Below are positions 50,549 through 61,700 of a stretch of 64,000 bases of DNA, one piece after another. The position numbers were made by a program, and so were the translations under genes. The notes below the pieces were generated by a model. That model was given only the letters and a program-made list of their open reading frames with translations. It ran no database searches and had not been told where the DNA came from. The DNA is from SIG603 sp963611165. Lineage in GTDB: Bacteria > Bacillota > Clostridia > Oscillospirales > Acutalibacteraceae. The stretch's first letter is position 1. Every line of letters starts with the position of its first letter. The stretch spans positions 13,725-77,724 of the forward strand of contig CAVDQG010000006.1 in NCBI GenBank assembly GCA_963611165.1. Reading direction: 5' to 3'.

Positions 50549-51421
50549 ATGTCAGAGAAACTGGTAACAAAAAGTGAAAATAAATACCGCCTGAAAAAAT
50601 GCGTGCTGATACACGATTTTGCAGGCTACGGAAAGTGCTCGCTTTCTATTGCGATTCCTGTTCTTAACGCAAGCTGTGTGCAGACTGCGTCGATTCCGAC
50701 AGCCGTTTTTTCAAACCACACGGCTTTTCCGGCGTACTATGCCTGTGATTTAACCGAGCACATGATGCCGACAGCGAAAACATGGGAGAAGCTCAACCTA
50801 AAGACTGATGCGGTTTATACGGGATTTTTGGGAAGCCTCGAGCAGATAAAGATAGTTTCCGATATAATCGATATGTTCTCGAAGGAGAACAGAGAGGATA
50901 AAATTATATTTGTCGATCCCGTTATGGGAGATAACGGAAAGCTTTACAAAACCTATACGGACGAAATGGCTGACGGTGTGAAATCCCTTTGCGAAAAAGC
51001 TGATATAATTTCCCCGAATATGACGGAGGCGGCAAGACTTCTCGGAATAGAATATAAGGACGGGCCGTATACTCCCGAGTTTGTGGAAGATGTTCTCAAG
51101 GGTCTTTTGGATCTCGGTGTGAAATGTGCCGTTCTTACGGGAGTGAGATATGGCGAAGAAGAAACCGGAGCGGCGGCAATGGGAAAAGACGGCGTGATGT
51201 ACACGGCTTTTTCCAAGAGATACAAGGGATTTTTCCACGGTACTGGCGATTTGTTCGCATCGGTTATGCTGGGACAGCTTTTAAACGGAAGAGGGATACA
51301 CCACTCGCTGAAAAAGGCTGTTGAAGTTACGGGAAAGTCCATAGCCAATACGGTGGAAAGCGGCTTTGACCCGCTTGAGGGAGTCATTTTCGAGCCTGAG
51401 CTTAGCTTTTTGCAAGCATAA
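50549..51421 (+). CDS. pdxY: Pyridoxal/pyridoxamine kinase
   Basis: The 290-residue ribokinase-fold protein has HDFAGYGKCSLSIAIPVLNA, TAVFSNHTAFP, VDPVMGDNGKLY and the C-terminal GTGDLFASVM with the catalytic aspartate. It phosphorylates B6 vitamers in the salvage pathway. Family assignment is good; the preferred vitamer is not known. Confidence 0.85.
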   Translation: MSEKLVTKSENKYRLKKCVLIHDFAGYGKCSLSIAIPVLNASCVQTASIPTAVFSNHTAFPAYYACDLTEHMMPTAKTWEKLNLKTDAVYTGFLGSLEQIKIVSDIIDMFSKENREDKIIFVDPVMGDNGKLYKTYTDEMADGVKSLCEKADIISPNMTEAARLLGIEYKDGPYTPEFVEDVLKGLLDLGVKCAVLTGVRYGEEETGAAAMGKDGVMYTAFSKRYKGFFHGTGDLFASVMLGQLLNGRGIHHSLKKAVEVTGKSIANTVESGFDPLEGVIFEPELSFLQA

Positions 51422-51467
51422 TAGGCGAGATGACTTTCTCGGAAATACGGAAACGGAAAGTAAACAA

Positions 51468-52463
51468 TTGAAGAACGTGGCAAACAGAATCGACAAAAAA
51501 GCTAAAAAACAAATAAGTGACAGAAAAAGAAAAAAGGTATTCAACATCATCCAAATAGGCGACAAGAGCAACAGGATAAGCCGTGGGTTTGATATATTCA
51601 TAACGGTGAATATTGTGCTAAATATAGCCGTCACCTTTATGCAGACCTTTGATGAGCTCAAAAGGCTTACACCCCTTTTTCATGCGGTGGAAATAATCAC
51701 GCTCGGAGTTTTTTGCGCAGAATATGCGCTGAGAATATATACAGCCGATTTTCTCTATCCGAATTTAAAGCCGAGGCTTGCAAAGTTAAAATTCATTTTT
51801 TCGTTCAACGGAATTGTGGATTTGCTGACGATTTTGCCATTCTTCTTTTTGTCGGGAATGGTCATCTTCCGAATGCTTCGTGTGGCAAGAATATTTCATC
51901 TTTTTCGTCTCAATGCGCAGTATGACAGCTTCAATGTCATCACGACGGTTTTGCGGGAGAAGAAAAATCAGCTTATATCATCGATATTCATCGTGGTCGT
52001 GCTTATGCTCGGCAGCAGTCTTTGTATGTACAGCGTGGAGCATGACGCCCAGCCGACTGTTTTTGTGAATGCATTCAGTGGAATCTGGTGGAGTATGTCA
52101 ACGCTTTTGACGGTGGGGTACGGAGATATTTATCCTATAACCGCACTTGGAAAAATAATGGCAACCTTTATCGCTTATCTGGGGGTCGGTGCGGTTGCAA
52201 TTCCGACAGGTATCATCAGTGCGGGATTTGTCGAGCAGTATCAGAAGAAAAGCGGAATGCAAAACGTGAGAGAGTCTGATTTAAGCGAGATTGCCGAGCT
52301 TGCGGTAGACTCCCGTGAGAGCGGAAAAACCGTAGAGGAATTGCAAAACGAAAAACAATACACGATTTATCTTATTCTAAGAGGCGGACTTTCCGTCTTG
52401 CCGCAAAAGGATACCGTGCTCAAGAAAAACGATATAATCATCGTTCACGGAAGCAACAACTGA
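51468..52463 (+). CDS. Voltage-gated potassium channel
   Basis: The 331-residue product has six helices and the selectivity filter in MSTLLTVGYGDIYPIT. The fourth helix carries the arginine pattern IFRMLRVARIFHLFRL, so it is a voltage-sensor type channel. The C-terminal 70 residues resemble a TrkA-C regulatory domain. The likely start is TTG 51468, with GGAAAG seven bases upstream; the open frame continues upstream into pdxY. Confidence 0.85.
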   Translation: MKNVANRIDKKAKKQISDRKRKKVFNIIQIGDKSNRISRGFDIFITVNIVLNIAVTFMQTFDELKRLTPLFHAVEIITLGVFCAEYALRIYTADFLYPNLKPRLAKLKFIFSFNGIVDLLTILPFFFLSGMVIFRMLRVARIFHLFRLNAQYDSFNVITTVLREKKNQLISSIFIVVVLMLGSSLCMYSVEHDAQPTVFVNAFSGIWWSMSTLLTVGYGDIYPITALGKIMATFIAYLGVGAVAIPTGIISAGFVEQYQKKSGMQNVRESDLSEIAELAVDSRESGKTVEELQNEKQYTIYLILRGGLSVLPQKDTVLKKNDIIIVHGSNN

Positions 52464-52474
52464 ACATAAAAGAA

Positions 52475-52518
52475 AAATCCGCCTTGCGAAAAAAGTCGCA
52501 GAGCGGATTTGTTTTTGG
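52475..52518. terminator. Bidirectional terminator between the channel gene and matE
   Basis: AAATCCGC (52475-52482) and GCGGATTT (52503-52510) enclose a second stem TGCGA/TCGCA. T runs occur on both strands, so it serves the convergent genes on each side. Confidence 0.75.
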
Positions 52519-52532
52519 AAATATTAAATTGC

Positions 52533-53924
52533 TTAGGCTTGTTTCTGAACGGAGTTTTTCTCAAGCTTTCTTACCATGTTCACGAGTATGATGACCGACG
52601 CAATGGAAAGAATAAATTCTGCGATTCCCTGAGCCATGCAAAGTCCGTACTCCGCAAAAATGTGATTGAGGAGAATGAGGAGGGGGATTTCGAGAACTAT
52701 TTTTCTGAGAATTGCGAAGATGAGAGTTAAGCCGCCTTTGCCGATTGCCTGACAGCAGCCGACTCCGATGAAGTCTACGCAAAGGAAGGTGATTCCCAGG
52801 GCATAGCATCTCAAATAGAACGAGCCGTAATTAACTATTGTGCCGTCTTTCATAAACAGAGAGATGAGTGGTGCCGAGAAAATGAAGAACAGCGTAGCGA
52901 TTACAACGAGAAAGGCAATGGCGATTTTGTAGGTAAAGAGCATGGCTTCTTTCATTCGCTTGATGTTTCCGCTGGAGTAATTATAGCCGATAAGCGGCAT
53001 AACTCCCTGAGAAGTGCCCATACAAATCTGCATAGGAACCAAATATACCTTGTAGGCGATTCCTACGGCGGCAACAACGCTTGCACCGTAGCCTGCGGCA
53101 AAGTTGTTGAGTATGGTCATTCCCGTTACATTGAGGAGATTTTGAATTGCGGCGGGCACGCCCACGCTGAAAACTCCCACTGTGATTGCCCTTGTCGGGA
53201 TTGCCATTTTCGGATTGATGCAGACAAAGGTCTGACCTCTTTTGCGGATAAGGTAGACTAAGAAATAGGCGATTGCGCAGACATTTCCAAGCAAGGTGGC
53301 AAGACCTGCGCCGCCCGCACCCATATCAAGTCCCCAAGGAAGAATGAATATCGGGTCGAGAACCATATTGACGACACAGCCGAGTATGGTTCCGATTCCT
53401 GCCTGAGAGGATGCACCCTCCGAACGGATGAAATAGGCGAGAACGACATTAAGGATTGCCGGAACCGCACCGAGAGTTACCGTCCAAAGGCAATATGCCT
53501 TAGTCGCATCCATGGTTTCGCTTGTCGCACCGAGAAGCTTTAGGCACGGATTTTCAAATACAGCAAAAAGCACGGAGTAGAGAAGAGCGAAAATAAAGCA
53601 GCACCAAAAAGAAAAGCTGGAGCTTCGCTTTACGGTATCGTAGTTTTTTGCTCCGAGCGCACGGCTCATCATGCTCGAGCCGCCCACGCCGAAAAGATTG
53701 TTGATTGCGTTAAAAGCAAGAAGAAGCGTTGCGGCAATTGTGACGGCGGCGGTTTGGATCGGGTCGTTCAGCATGCCGACAAAGTAGGTGTCCGTCAGGT
53801 TGTAGACAACCATGACGAGCGAGGAAAGCACCATGGGAATCGAAAGGTTCATAACCGCCTTCGGTATCGGCATGGTCTCGAATAATTCTGTTTTTTCTTT
53901 TGCGTTTACTGTAGTGTTTGCCAT
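52533..53924 (-). CDS. MATE-family efflux transporter
   Basis: The 463-residue protein has about 12 helices and the MATE pattern (MVVYNLTDTYFVGMLNDPIQ near the start, and GVGGSSMMSRALGAKNYD). It exports cationic drugs or metabolites using an ion gradient. It is 14 bases behind a MarR gene, which probably represses it. Confidence 0.92.
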   Translation of the reverse strand: MANTTVNAKEKTELFETMPIPKAVMNLSIPMVLSSLVMVVYNLTDTYFVGMLNDPIQTAAVTIAATLLLAFNAINNLFGVGGSSMMSRALGAKNYDTVKRSSSFSFWCCFIFALLYSVLFAVFENPCLKLLGATSETMDATKAYCLWTVTLGAVPAILNVVLAYFIRSEGASSQAGIGTILGCVVNMVLDPIFILPWGLDMGAGGAGLATLLGNVCAIAYFLVYLIRKRGQTFVCINPKMAIPTRAITVGVFSVGVPAAIQNLLNVTGMTILNNFAAGYGASVVAAVGIAYKVYLVPMQICMGTSQGVMPLIGYNYSSGNIKRMKEAMLFTYKIAIAFLVVIATLFFIFSAPLISLFMKDGTIVNYGSFYLRCYALGITFLCVDFIGVGCCQAIGKGGLTLIFAILRKIVLEIPLLILLNHIFAEYGLCMAQGIAEFILSIASVIILVNMVRKLEKNSVQKQA

Positions 53925-53938
53925 GTGATCTCCTAAAA

Positions 53939-54430
53939 TCAGACGATTCCGTCATGCGGCTTTCCGCCGAGGTTTATGTATTGCTGTCTCAAGACCTTTG
54001 CGAATGTCTCAAGGTCTTTTTCGTCTATTCCGCTCACAAGAGTGTTTTGATAATTCATCTGAATTTCTCTTATTCTCTCGCAAAGGGGAATTGCTTCATC
54101 GGTGATAGTAAGTCTTATTTTTCTTCTGTTTTGTTTATCGTGCTCACGGGTGAGGTAGCCCTTTTTGACAAGCTTATTCACCGCCTCGGATGCGTGGGAG
54201 CGGGAAATTCCTCGTATTTCAACCAAGTCGCAAGCACAGTGGTACTGCGGATGGTTATAGAGAAAGGCGATGACGTCGATTTCTCCCTGAGTGATTCCCG
54301 TTTCCTTTTGAAGCGGAGAAAAGAGCTTGTAGTATTTCTCTCCCATGAACGGCACGATTATCAGTGCGTTGCCGCCGACGCATGGGATAGCCTCTGCTTT
54401 TTGTGATGTTTTTTCGTTTGAATTATTCAT
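53939..54430 (-). CDS. MarR-family regulator
   Basis: The 163-residue winged-helix protein has the reader region CDLVEIRGISRSHASEAVNK and the wing HDKQNRRKIRLTITD. It begins the marR-matE unit. A palindrome over its own transcription start suggests autorepression. Confidence 0.88.
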   Translation of the reverse strand: MNNSNEKTSQKAEAIPCVGGNALIIVPFMGEKYYKLFSPLQKETGITQGEIDVIAFLYNHPQYHCACDLVEIRGISRSHASEAVNKLVKKGYLTREHDKQNRRKIRLTITDEAIPLCERIREIQMNYQNTLVSGIDEKDLETFAKVLRQQYINLGGKPHDGIV

Positions 54431-54449
54431 ATATGTTCCTTTTTAGAAT

Positions 54450-54500
54450 TGTTCCGTTATCGAACAGTTGCATTTTATACCTGTTTGAATTTTTTGTCAA
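54450..54500 (-). promoter_or_regulatory. Promoter and operator of marR-matE
   Basis: On the minus strand TTGACA (complement of 54495-54500) and TAAAAT (complement of 54472-54477) have a 17-base spacer. TGTTC-N7-GAACA (54450-54466) lies over the predicted start point, as expected for a MarR operator. Confidence 0.7.
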
Positions 54501-54591
54501 GCGGTCTTCAAAAAGAAAAATCGAAGAAAATAGGCTTTGTTTTTAACTTGTTTCAACACGCTTTCAACGAGTATTTAACAAAAAAGAAAGA

Positions 54592-54625
54592 AAATCCCCG
54601 TGATCGATTTTCACAGGGATTTTTT
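54592..54625. terminator. Orphan hairpin upstream of rpoB
   Basis: AAATCCC (54592-54598) and GGGATTT (54616-54622), with GTGA/TCAC inside, followed by TTT. No gene ends just upstream on the plus strand, nor on the minus strand, so it may belong to a small RNA. The stretch 54501-54591 shows nothing else. Confidence 0.4.
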
Positions 54626-54670
54626 GGCTGATTTGTCAATAAAAAAAGTGAAAATCTGCACAAATTAAGC

Positions 54671-54754
54671 TTGACAAACTTTCACAAAACGACTAAACTA
54701 TTATACTGTATCAATATGGATATTATGCCTTTTCGAGGCTCAATAGTATAATAT
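54671..54754 (+). promoter_or_regulatory. Promoter of rpoB-rpoC with an inverted repeat
   Basis: TTGACA (54671-54676) and TAAACT (54694-54699) are 17 bases apart. TATTATACT (54699-54707) and AGTATAATA (54746-54754) are a perfect inverted repeat at the start of the leader, enclosing GCCT/AGGC. The second arm contains another TATAAT, a possible further -10. The leader up to 54911 has no gene. Confidence 0.6.
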
Positions 54755-54911
54755 CACAGCGAAAGTCAAAATGCAAGAAAAAAATTTTGACAGCCTCAAA
54801 AAGGGAATTGATTTGTGCGTTCTGCGATTTCTGTTCTTATGGTTATTTTGAAGAAAAGTTGTCGCATTGATCCATAAAAAAATCTTAAAAAGAAATGGAG
54901 TGGTCAATGTA

Positions 54912-57900
54912 ATGGCTAATTACAAAACCGTCAAGGTAGGAAACACTACCGTCAAGGAAGTACCTCTCGGAAAACAGACGAGACTGAGCTTCTCCAAGAT
55001 TGACGAAGTAATTGATATGCCAAACCTCATTGAGATTCAGAAGAAGTCCTATGAGTGGTTCCTCAAGAAGGGCCTCAAGGAAGTTTTCGACGATGTCTCA
55101 GGCATAACCGATTTCAACAATAAGCTCGTTCTCGATTTTATCGACTACAAGCTTGACGACAAACCGAACTACAGCGTCACCGAGTGTAAGGACAGAGACG
55201 CTACCTACTCCGCTCCGCTGAGAGTAACGGCACGTCTTTTCAATAAGGAGACAGGCGAGGTTCAGGTAAGCGAAGTCTTCATGGGTGATTTCCCGCTTAT
55301 GACGGATTCCGGTACCTTCGTTATCAACGGTGCCGAGCGTGTTATCGTTTCCCAGCTCGTAAGAAGCCCGGGCGTCTACTACAAGATGGACTACGACAAG
55401 ACCGGTAAGGAGCTCTTCAGCGCAACTGTTATTCCTAACCGTGGTGCTTGGCTCGAGTACGAGAACGACGTTAACGACGTTTACTACGTACGTATCGATA
55501 AGAACAGAAAGCTCCCGATTACAGTGTTCATCAGAGCACTTGGCTTAGGTTCTGATACAGAGATTCGCGAGAAGTTCGGCTACGACTGCGATATGCTCGA
55601 GGCAACTCTTGCAAAGGACACAACAAAGAACTACGAAGAGGGTCTTTTTGAGGTCTACAAGAAGCTTCGTCCTTCCGAGCCTCCGACGGTCGACAGTGCA
55701 AAATCTCACATTGAGGGACTTTTCTTCGACTCAAGAAGATACGATATCTCAAGAGTCGGCAGATATAAATACAACAAGAAGCTTAAGCTTGAGGGAAGAC
55801 TCACAGGTCAGACCCTTTCAAGACCTATCGTTGACGAGTACACAGGCGAGATTCTCGCTGAGGCAGGAGAGTACATCTCCAGAGAGAGAGCAGCAGAGCT
55901 TGACGATCTCGGTGTATACGAGTGCTTCGTAACAGTCGGCGACAAGGAAGCTAAGATTATTTCCAACGGCATGGTTGACATCGACAAGTATGTCAAGCTT
56001 ACCGACGAGCAGAAAGAGGATTGGGGAATCAACGAGAGAGTTTGCTATCGTGCCCTTCGCGAGATCCTCGATGAGTGCGGCGACGATGAAGAGGAGCTCA
56101 AGAATCAGATAAGACTTCGCAAGAAGGATCTTATTCCCGATCACATCACTCTTGACGATATCTTCGCTACAATCAGCTACATGCTCAACCTTACCGTAAA
56201 CCTCGGTGTCACAGACGATATCGACCACCTCGGTAACAGAAGAACAAGAAGCGTCGGCGAGCTTCTTCAGAATCAGGTAAGAATCGGTTTCTCAAGACTT
56301 GAGAGAGTTATCCGCGAGAGAATGACTCTTCAGGCTCAGGATTCCGAGCAGCTCTCACCTCATTCCCTTATCAACATTCGCCCCGTTGTCGCAGCTATCA
56401 GAGAGTTCTTCGGTTCTTCTCCGCTTTCACAGTTCATGGACCAGAACAACCCGCTCTCCGAGCTCACACATAAGAGAAGACTTTCCGCTTTGGGCCCCGG
56501 CGGTCTTTCAAGAGACCGTGCTTCCTTCGAGGTTCGAGATGTTCACTACACTCACTACGGTCGTATGTGCCCTATCGAATCACCTGAAGGCCCTAACATC
56601 GGACTTATCTCTTATCTCGCAACATTTGCTAAGATTAATCACTACGGCTTCATTGAGACACCTTTCAGAAAGGTTGACAAGGAGACCGCTACAGTTACAA
56701 CAGAAGTTGAATATATGACAGCAGACGCCGAGGACGAGTACATCGTAGCTCAGGCTAACGAGCCGCTCGATGAGAACGGACACTTCGTAAATTCCCGTGT
56801 CGTTTGCCGTTTCAGAGACGAATTCATCGAGGTCGATCCTTCAAAAATCGACTACATGGACGTTTCACCTAAGATGGTTGTTTCAGTCGCAACCGCATGT
56901 ATCCCGTTCCTCGAGAACGATGACGCAAACCGTGCTCTCATGGGATCAAACATGCAGAAGCAGGCTGTTCCGCTTCTTAAGACAGAATCTGCCGTTGTCG
57001 CTACAGGTATGGAGTACAAGGCAGCTGTCGACTCCGGCGTTTGCGTTCTTGCAAAGCATGCCGGTGTTGTCGAGTATGTCTCGGCAGACGTAATCAAGGT
57101 TAAGACCGACGAGGGTCTTATGGACGAGTACGAGGTTATCAAGTTCCTTCGTTCCAACCAGTCCACTTGCGTAAACCAGATTCCTTGTGTTTCCAAGGGC
57201 GAGAGAGTCGAAGTCGGCACTGTTCTCGCTGACGGCCCGGCTATCAAGAACGGTGAGATTGCTCTCGGTAAGAACGCTCTCATCGGCTTCATGACATGGG
57301 AAGGTTACAACTACGAGGACGCTGTTCTTCTTAACGAAAGACTCGTAAGAGATGACGTTTACACCTCAATCCACATTGAGGAATATGAGATCGAGTGCAG
57401 AGATACCAAGCTCGGACCTGAGGAAATCACAAGAGATATTCCGAACGTCGGTGAGGATATGCTCCGTGACCTCGATGAAAGAGGTATCATCCGTATCGGT
57501 GCCGAGGTTGTCGCTGGCGACATTCTCGTCGGTAAGGTTTCTCCTAAGGGCGAGACTGAGCTCACAGCCGAGGAAAGACTTCTTCGTGCAATCTTCGGTG
57601 AGAAGGCACGTGAGGTAAGAGATACTTCCTTGAGACTTCCGCACGGTGCTTACGGTACAGTCGTAGCCGTCAAGGAGTTCACAAGTGAGAACTCCAAGGA
57701 GTTAAGCCCCGGAGTTAAGCGTGTTGTCCGCTGCTACATCGCACAGAAGAGAAAGATCTCTGTCGGTGATAAGATGGCCGGTCGTCACGGTAACAAGGGT
57801 GTTGTTTCCAGAATTCTTCCGTCTGAGGATATGCCTTTCCTCGAGGACGGTACTCCGCTTGATATCGTTCTTAACCCGCTGGGCGTTCCTTCCCGAATGA

Positions 57901-58718
57901 ACATCGGACAGGTTCTTGAGGTTCACCTCGGAATGGCTGCTACGGCACTCGGCTGGAAGATTATGACACCTGTATTCGACGGTGCTCATGAGCAGGATAT
58001 CCGTGAGTGGTTCGCAGAAGCAAACAGAATTAAGGACGAGAGAAGCTTCCTTAAGGGCGTTCCGTTCACTCAGGACGGTAAGTTCTGGCTGCGTGACGGC
58101 AGAAGCGGTGAGTACTTCGATAACCCTGTTACAGTAGGATTCATGTACTACCTCAAGCTGCATCACCTTGTTGACGATAAGATTCACGCACGTTCAACAG
58201 GACCTTACTCACTCGTTACTCAGCAGCCTCTGGGCGGTAAGGCTCAGTTCGGCGGACAGAGATTCGGTGAGATGGAAGTTTGGGCACTCGAGGCTTACGG
58301 TGCTGCTTATACACTTCAGGAAATCCTTACAGTTAAGTCCGATGACGTTGTCGGTCGTGTTGAGACATACGAGGCAATCGTTAAGGGTCAGAATATTCCG
58401 ACTCCGGGCATTCCTGAGTCCTTCAAGGTTCTCATTAAGGAACTCCAGGCTCTCGGCCTTGACATGAAGGTTCTCGATAAGGATCAGAACGAAATCGACC
58501 TCAGACAGACCTACGAGGAGGACGAGAAGCTGCCTACAGCTGACGTAAACTTCGACGAGGCTAACGTTGCCGACGATCTCGACGGTTACAGAGAGGTTGA
58601 CGGAGAGGACGACGATATCTTCGAGAGTGATTCCTACACATCGGATGATGACGACGATTCAGAATTTTACAGCCAGACCGGAGACATGGACTTCGGTGAT
58701 GACGAAGATTTAATATAA
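54912..58718 (+). CDS. rpoB: RNA polymerase subunit beta
   Basis: The 1268-residue beta subunit contains the rifampicin region (SPLSQFMDQNNPLSELTHKR followed by RLSALGPGGL), GRMCPIESPEGPNIGL and GDKMAGRHGNKGVVS. The C-terminal 70 residues are an acidic tail. I use ATG 54912 (MANYKTVKVGN); GGAG lies 11 bases upstream. rplJ/rplL are not upstream, as they commonly are; marR is there instead. Confidence 0.97.
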   Translation: MANYKTVKVGNTTVKEVPLGKQTRLSFSKIDEVIDMPNLIEIQKKSYEWFLKKGLKEVFDDVSGITDFNNKLVLDFIDYKLDDKPNYSVTECKDRDATYSAPLRVTARLFNKETGEVQVSEVFMGDFPLMTDSGTFVINGAERVIVSQLVRSPGVYYKMDYDKTGKELFSATVIPNRGAWLEYENDVNDVYYVRIDKNRKLPITVFIRALGLGSDTEIREKFGYDCDMLEATLAKDTTKNYEEGLFEVYKKLRPSEPPTVDSAKSHIEGLFFDSRRYDISRVGRYKYNKKLKLEGRLTGQTLSRPIVDEYTGEILAEAGEYISRERAAELDDLGVYECFVTVGDKEAKIISNGMVDIDKYVKLTDEQKEDWGINERVCYRALREILDECGDDEEELKNQIRLRKKDLIPDHITLDDIFATISYMLNLTVNLGVTDDIDHLGNRRTRSVGELLQNQVRIGFSRLERVIRERMTLQAQDSEQLSPHSLINIRPVVAAIREFFGSSPLSQFMDQNNPLSELTHKRRLSALGPGGLSRDRASFEVRDVHYTHYGRMCPIESPEGPNIGLISYLATFAKINHYGFIETPFRKVDKETATVTTEVEYMTADAEDEYIVAQANEPLDENGHFVNSRVVCRFRDEFIEVDPSKIDYMDVSPKMVVSVATACIPFLENDDANRALMGSNMQKQAVPLLKTESAVVATGMEYKAAVDSGVCVLAKHAGVVEYVSADVIKVKTDEGLMDEYEVIKFLRSNQSTCVNQIPCVSKGERVEVGTVLADGPAIKNGEIALGKNALIGFMTWEGYNYEDAVLLNERLVRDDVYTSIHIEEYEIECRDTKLGPEEITRDIPNVGEDMLRDLDERGIIRIGAEVVAGDILVGKVSPKGETELTAEERLLRAIFGEKAREVRDTSLRLPHGAYGTVVAVKEFTSENSKELSPGVKRVVRCYIAQKRKISVGDKMAGRHGNKGVVSRILPSEDMPFLEDGTPLDIVLNPLGVPSRMNIGQVLEVHLGMAATALGWKIMTPVFDGAHEQDIREWFAEANRIKDERSFLKGVPFTQDGKFWLRDGRSGEYFDNPVTVGFMYYLKLHHLVDDKIHARSTGPYSLVTQQPLGGKAQFGGQRFGEMEVWALEAYGAAYTLQEILTVKSDDVVGRVETYEAIVKGQNIPTPGIPESFKVLIKELQALGLDMKVLDKDQNEIDLRQTYEEDEKLPTADVNFDEANVADDLDGYREVDGEDDDIFESDSYTSDDDDDSEFYSQTGDMDFGDDEDLI

Positions 58719-58736
58719 GAAGGGGGTACGGATTAG

Positions 58737-61700
58737 ATGGAATATAATGCATTTGATTCAATTAAGATAGGTCTTGCTTCTCCCGAGCAGATCAGAGAGT
58801 GGTCCTACGGTGAAGTTAAAAAGCCTGAAACCATCAACTACAGAACCCTCAAGCCGGAAAGAGACGGCCTTTACTGCGAGCGTATTTTCGGACCTCAAAA
58901 GGACTGGGAATGCCACTGCGGTAAGTACAAGAGGATTAGATATAAAGGTAAGGTCTGCGAGCGTTGCGGCGTTGAAGTCACACGCTCAAAGGTCAGACGT
59001 GAGAGAATGGGTCATATCGAGCTTGCTGCTCCTGTTTCCCATATCTGGTATTTCAAGGGCATTCCTTCAAGAATCGGCTTAATGCTGGATATCTCTCCGA
59101 GAATTCTCGAGAGAGTTCTCTACTTCGCTTCCTTCATCGTAACATATGTTAAGGAAGGTTCCGCTGCCGAGAAAGAGCTCAGCGTAATGCAGACTCTTTC
59201 CGAGAGCGAATACAGAACCATGAAGGATAAGTATGAGGACGACTTCGAGGCAGGAATGGGTGCCGAGGCTATCAAGTCTTTGCTTGAGAAAATCGACGTT
59301 GAAGCCCTTTCCGCTTCTCTCAAGAACGAGCTCAACGACGCAAGCGGTCAGAAGAGAGTAAGACTTCTCAAGAGACTCGACTGCGTAGAGTCCTTCAGAA
59401 TTTCAGGCAACCGTCCCGAGTGGATGATTCTTGATGTTGTTCCGGTTCTTCCGCCCGACATCAGACCTATGGTTCAGCTCGACGGTGGCAGATTTGCAAC
59501 AAGTGATCTTAACGATCTTTACAGAAGAGTTATCAACAGAAACAACCGTCTTAAGAGACTTTTAGAGCTTCACGCTCCTGACATCATCGTCAGAAACGAG
59601 AAGAGAATGCTCCAGGAGGCTGTTGACGCTCTCATCGATAACGGCAGAAGAGGAAGACCTGTTGTCGGTCCTAACAACAGACCGCTCAAGTCACTTTCCG
59701 ATATGCTCAAGGGTAAGCAGGGACGTTTCCGTCAGAACCTTCTCGGTAAGCGTGTTGACTACTCCGGACGTTCGGTTATCGTTGTCGGTCCTGAGCTCAA
59801 GATGTATCAGTGCGGTGTTCCGAAGGAAATGGCACTTGAGCTCTTCAAGCCTTTCGTTATGAAGAGACTCGTTGAGACAGGCGCGGCAGATAACATCAAG
59901 GCAGCAAGAAAGGCTGTCGAGAGAGCTAAGCCGCAGGTTTGGGATGCACTCGAAATCGTAATCAAGGATCATCCGGTTCTTCTCAACCGTGCTCCTACAC
60001 TTCACAGACTCGGTATTCAGGCATTTGAGCCGGTTCTTGTTGAGGGTCGTGCACTTAAGCTTCATCCGCTCGCATGTACAGCTTACAACGCTGACTTCGA
60101 CGGTGACCAGATGGCTATTCACGTTCCGCTTTCTGCAGAGGCACAGGCTGAGGCAAGATACCTCATGCTCGCTGCAAACAACCTCTTGAAGCCTGCTGAC
60201 GGTAAGCCGGTTGTTGTTCCTACTCAGGATATGATTCTCGGTTCTTACTACCTCACACTCGACAAGGGTGTTTACTGCGACGAGAACGGTACTCCCGTTG
60301 AGGGCAAGAGCAACTATGTCAACTACGACATCACACGTCTCAGAAGAGACGCAGGCGAGAGAGATACAGTTGACACAGGCATTAAGCCGGTTCTTTACTT
60401 CAAGGATGTCAACGAGGCAGAGGTCGCTTATATTTCTCACGCAATCACACTTCACACAAAAATCAGAGTCAGAAAGAGCGTTGAATACAACGGAAAGACT
60501 TACACAGGTATCATTGATACCACAATGGGTAAGATTATCTTCAACCGTGCTATTCCGCAGGACATCGGATTCATCGACAGAAGCAATCCTGATGATGTTC
60601 TTCGTTATGAGGTAGACTTCCTCGTTAAGAAGGGCGGACTCGGAAAGATCATCGATAAGTGCATAAGAACTCACGGCACAGAAATCACCAGTGAGGTTCT
60701 TGATAACATCAAGGCTCAGGGCTATAAGTATTCCACAATCGGTGCTATCACCGTTGCTGTTCAGGATGCTACAATTCCTGGCGAGAAGAAGGCTATCCTC
60801 GCTAAGGCTGAGGCAGAGGTTGATCAGATCCGTGAGGACTTCGACTTCGGTCTTCTCTCCGATAACGAGCGTTACAGCGCAGTTGTCGACGCATGGAGCC
60901 GTGCTACTGATGATGTTACTAAGGCACTTCAGGACGGTCTTGATCAGTACAACCCGATCTTCATGATGGCTGATTCCGGTGCTCGAGGATCTATGTCTCA
61001 GATTCGTCAGCTCGCAGGTATGCGTGGTCTTATCGCTAATACATCAGGTAAGACTATCGAAATTCCGATCAGAGCTAACTACCGTGAAGGTCTTAATATC
61101 ATCGAATACTTCATTTCATCTCGAGGCGCACGTAAAGGTCTTGCCGATACTGCTCTTCGTACTGCCGACTCAGGTTACCTCACAAGAAGACTTGTTGATG
61201 TTTCTCAGGAGGTTATCATCCACGAGGCAGACTGTCATACAACAGAGGGTCTTGAGATTTCCGATATCACTTCGGGCCCCGAGACAATCGAGTCCTTCTC
61301 CGAGAGACTTGTCGGAAGATATCTTCTCGAGGACTGCAAGGACGAGAACGGCAACGTTATCGTCAGCTGCGATAAGCTCATGGACGAAGAGGACGCAAAG
61401 AAGATTGTTGACGCAGGCTACAAGTCAATCAAGATTCGTTCAATCCTCAACTGCCACGCTACACGCGGCGTATGTATCAAGTGCTACGGTTCATCTCTTG
61501 CTAACGGCAAGCCCGTTCAGGTCGGTGACACTGTAGGTATCATCGCTGCTCAGTCCATCGGTGAGCCTGGTACACAGCTTACAATGAGAACCTTCCATAC
61601 CGGTGGTGTTGCTTCCGCCGAGGATATCACTCAGGGTCTTCCGAGAGTTGAAGAGCTCTTCGAGGGCAGAAAGCCTAAGAAGCTCGCTATCATCTCCGAG

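Noticed and set aside
59691..60674. A 327-codon minus-strand open frame inside rpoC
   Set aside because: Antisense shadow of a highly conserved gene. No start signal or family resemblance.
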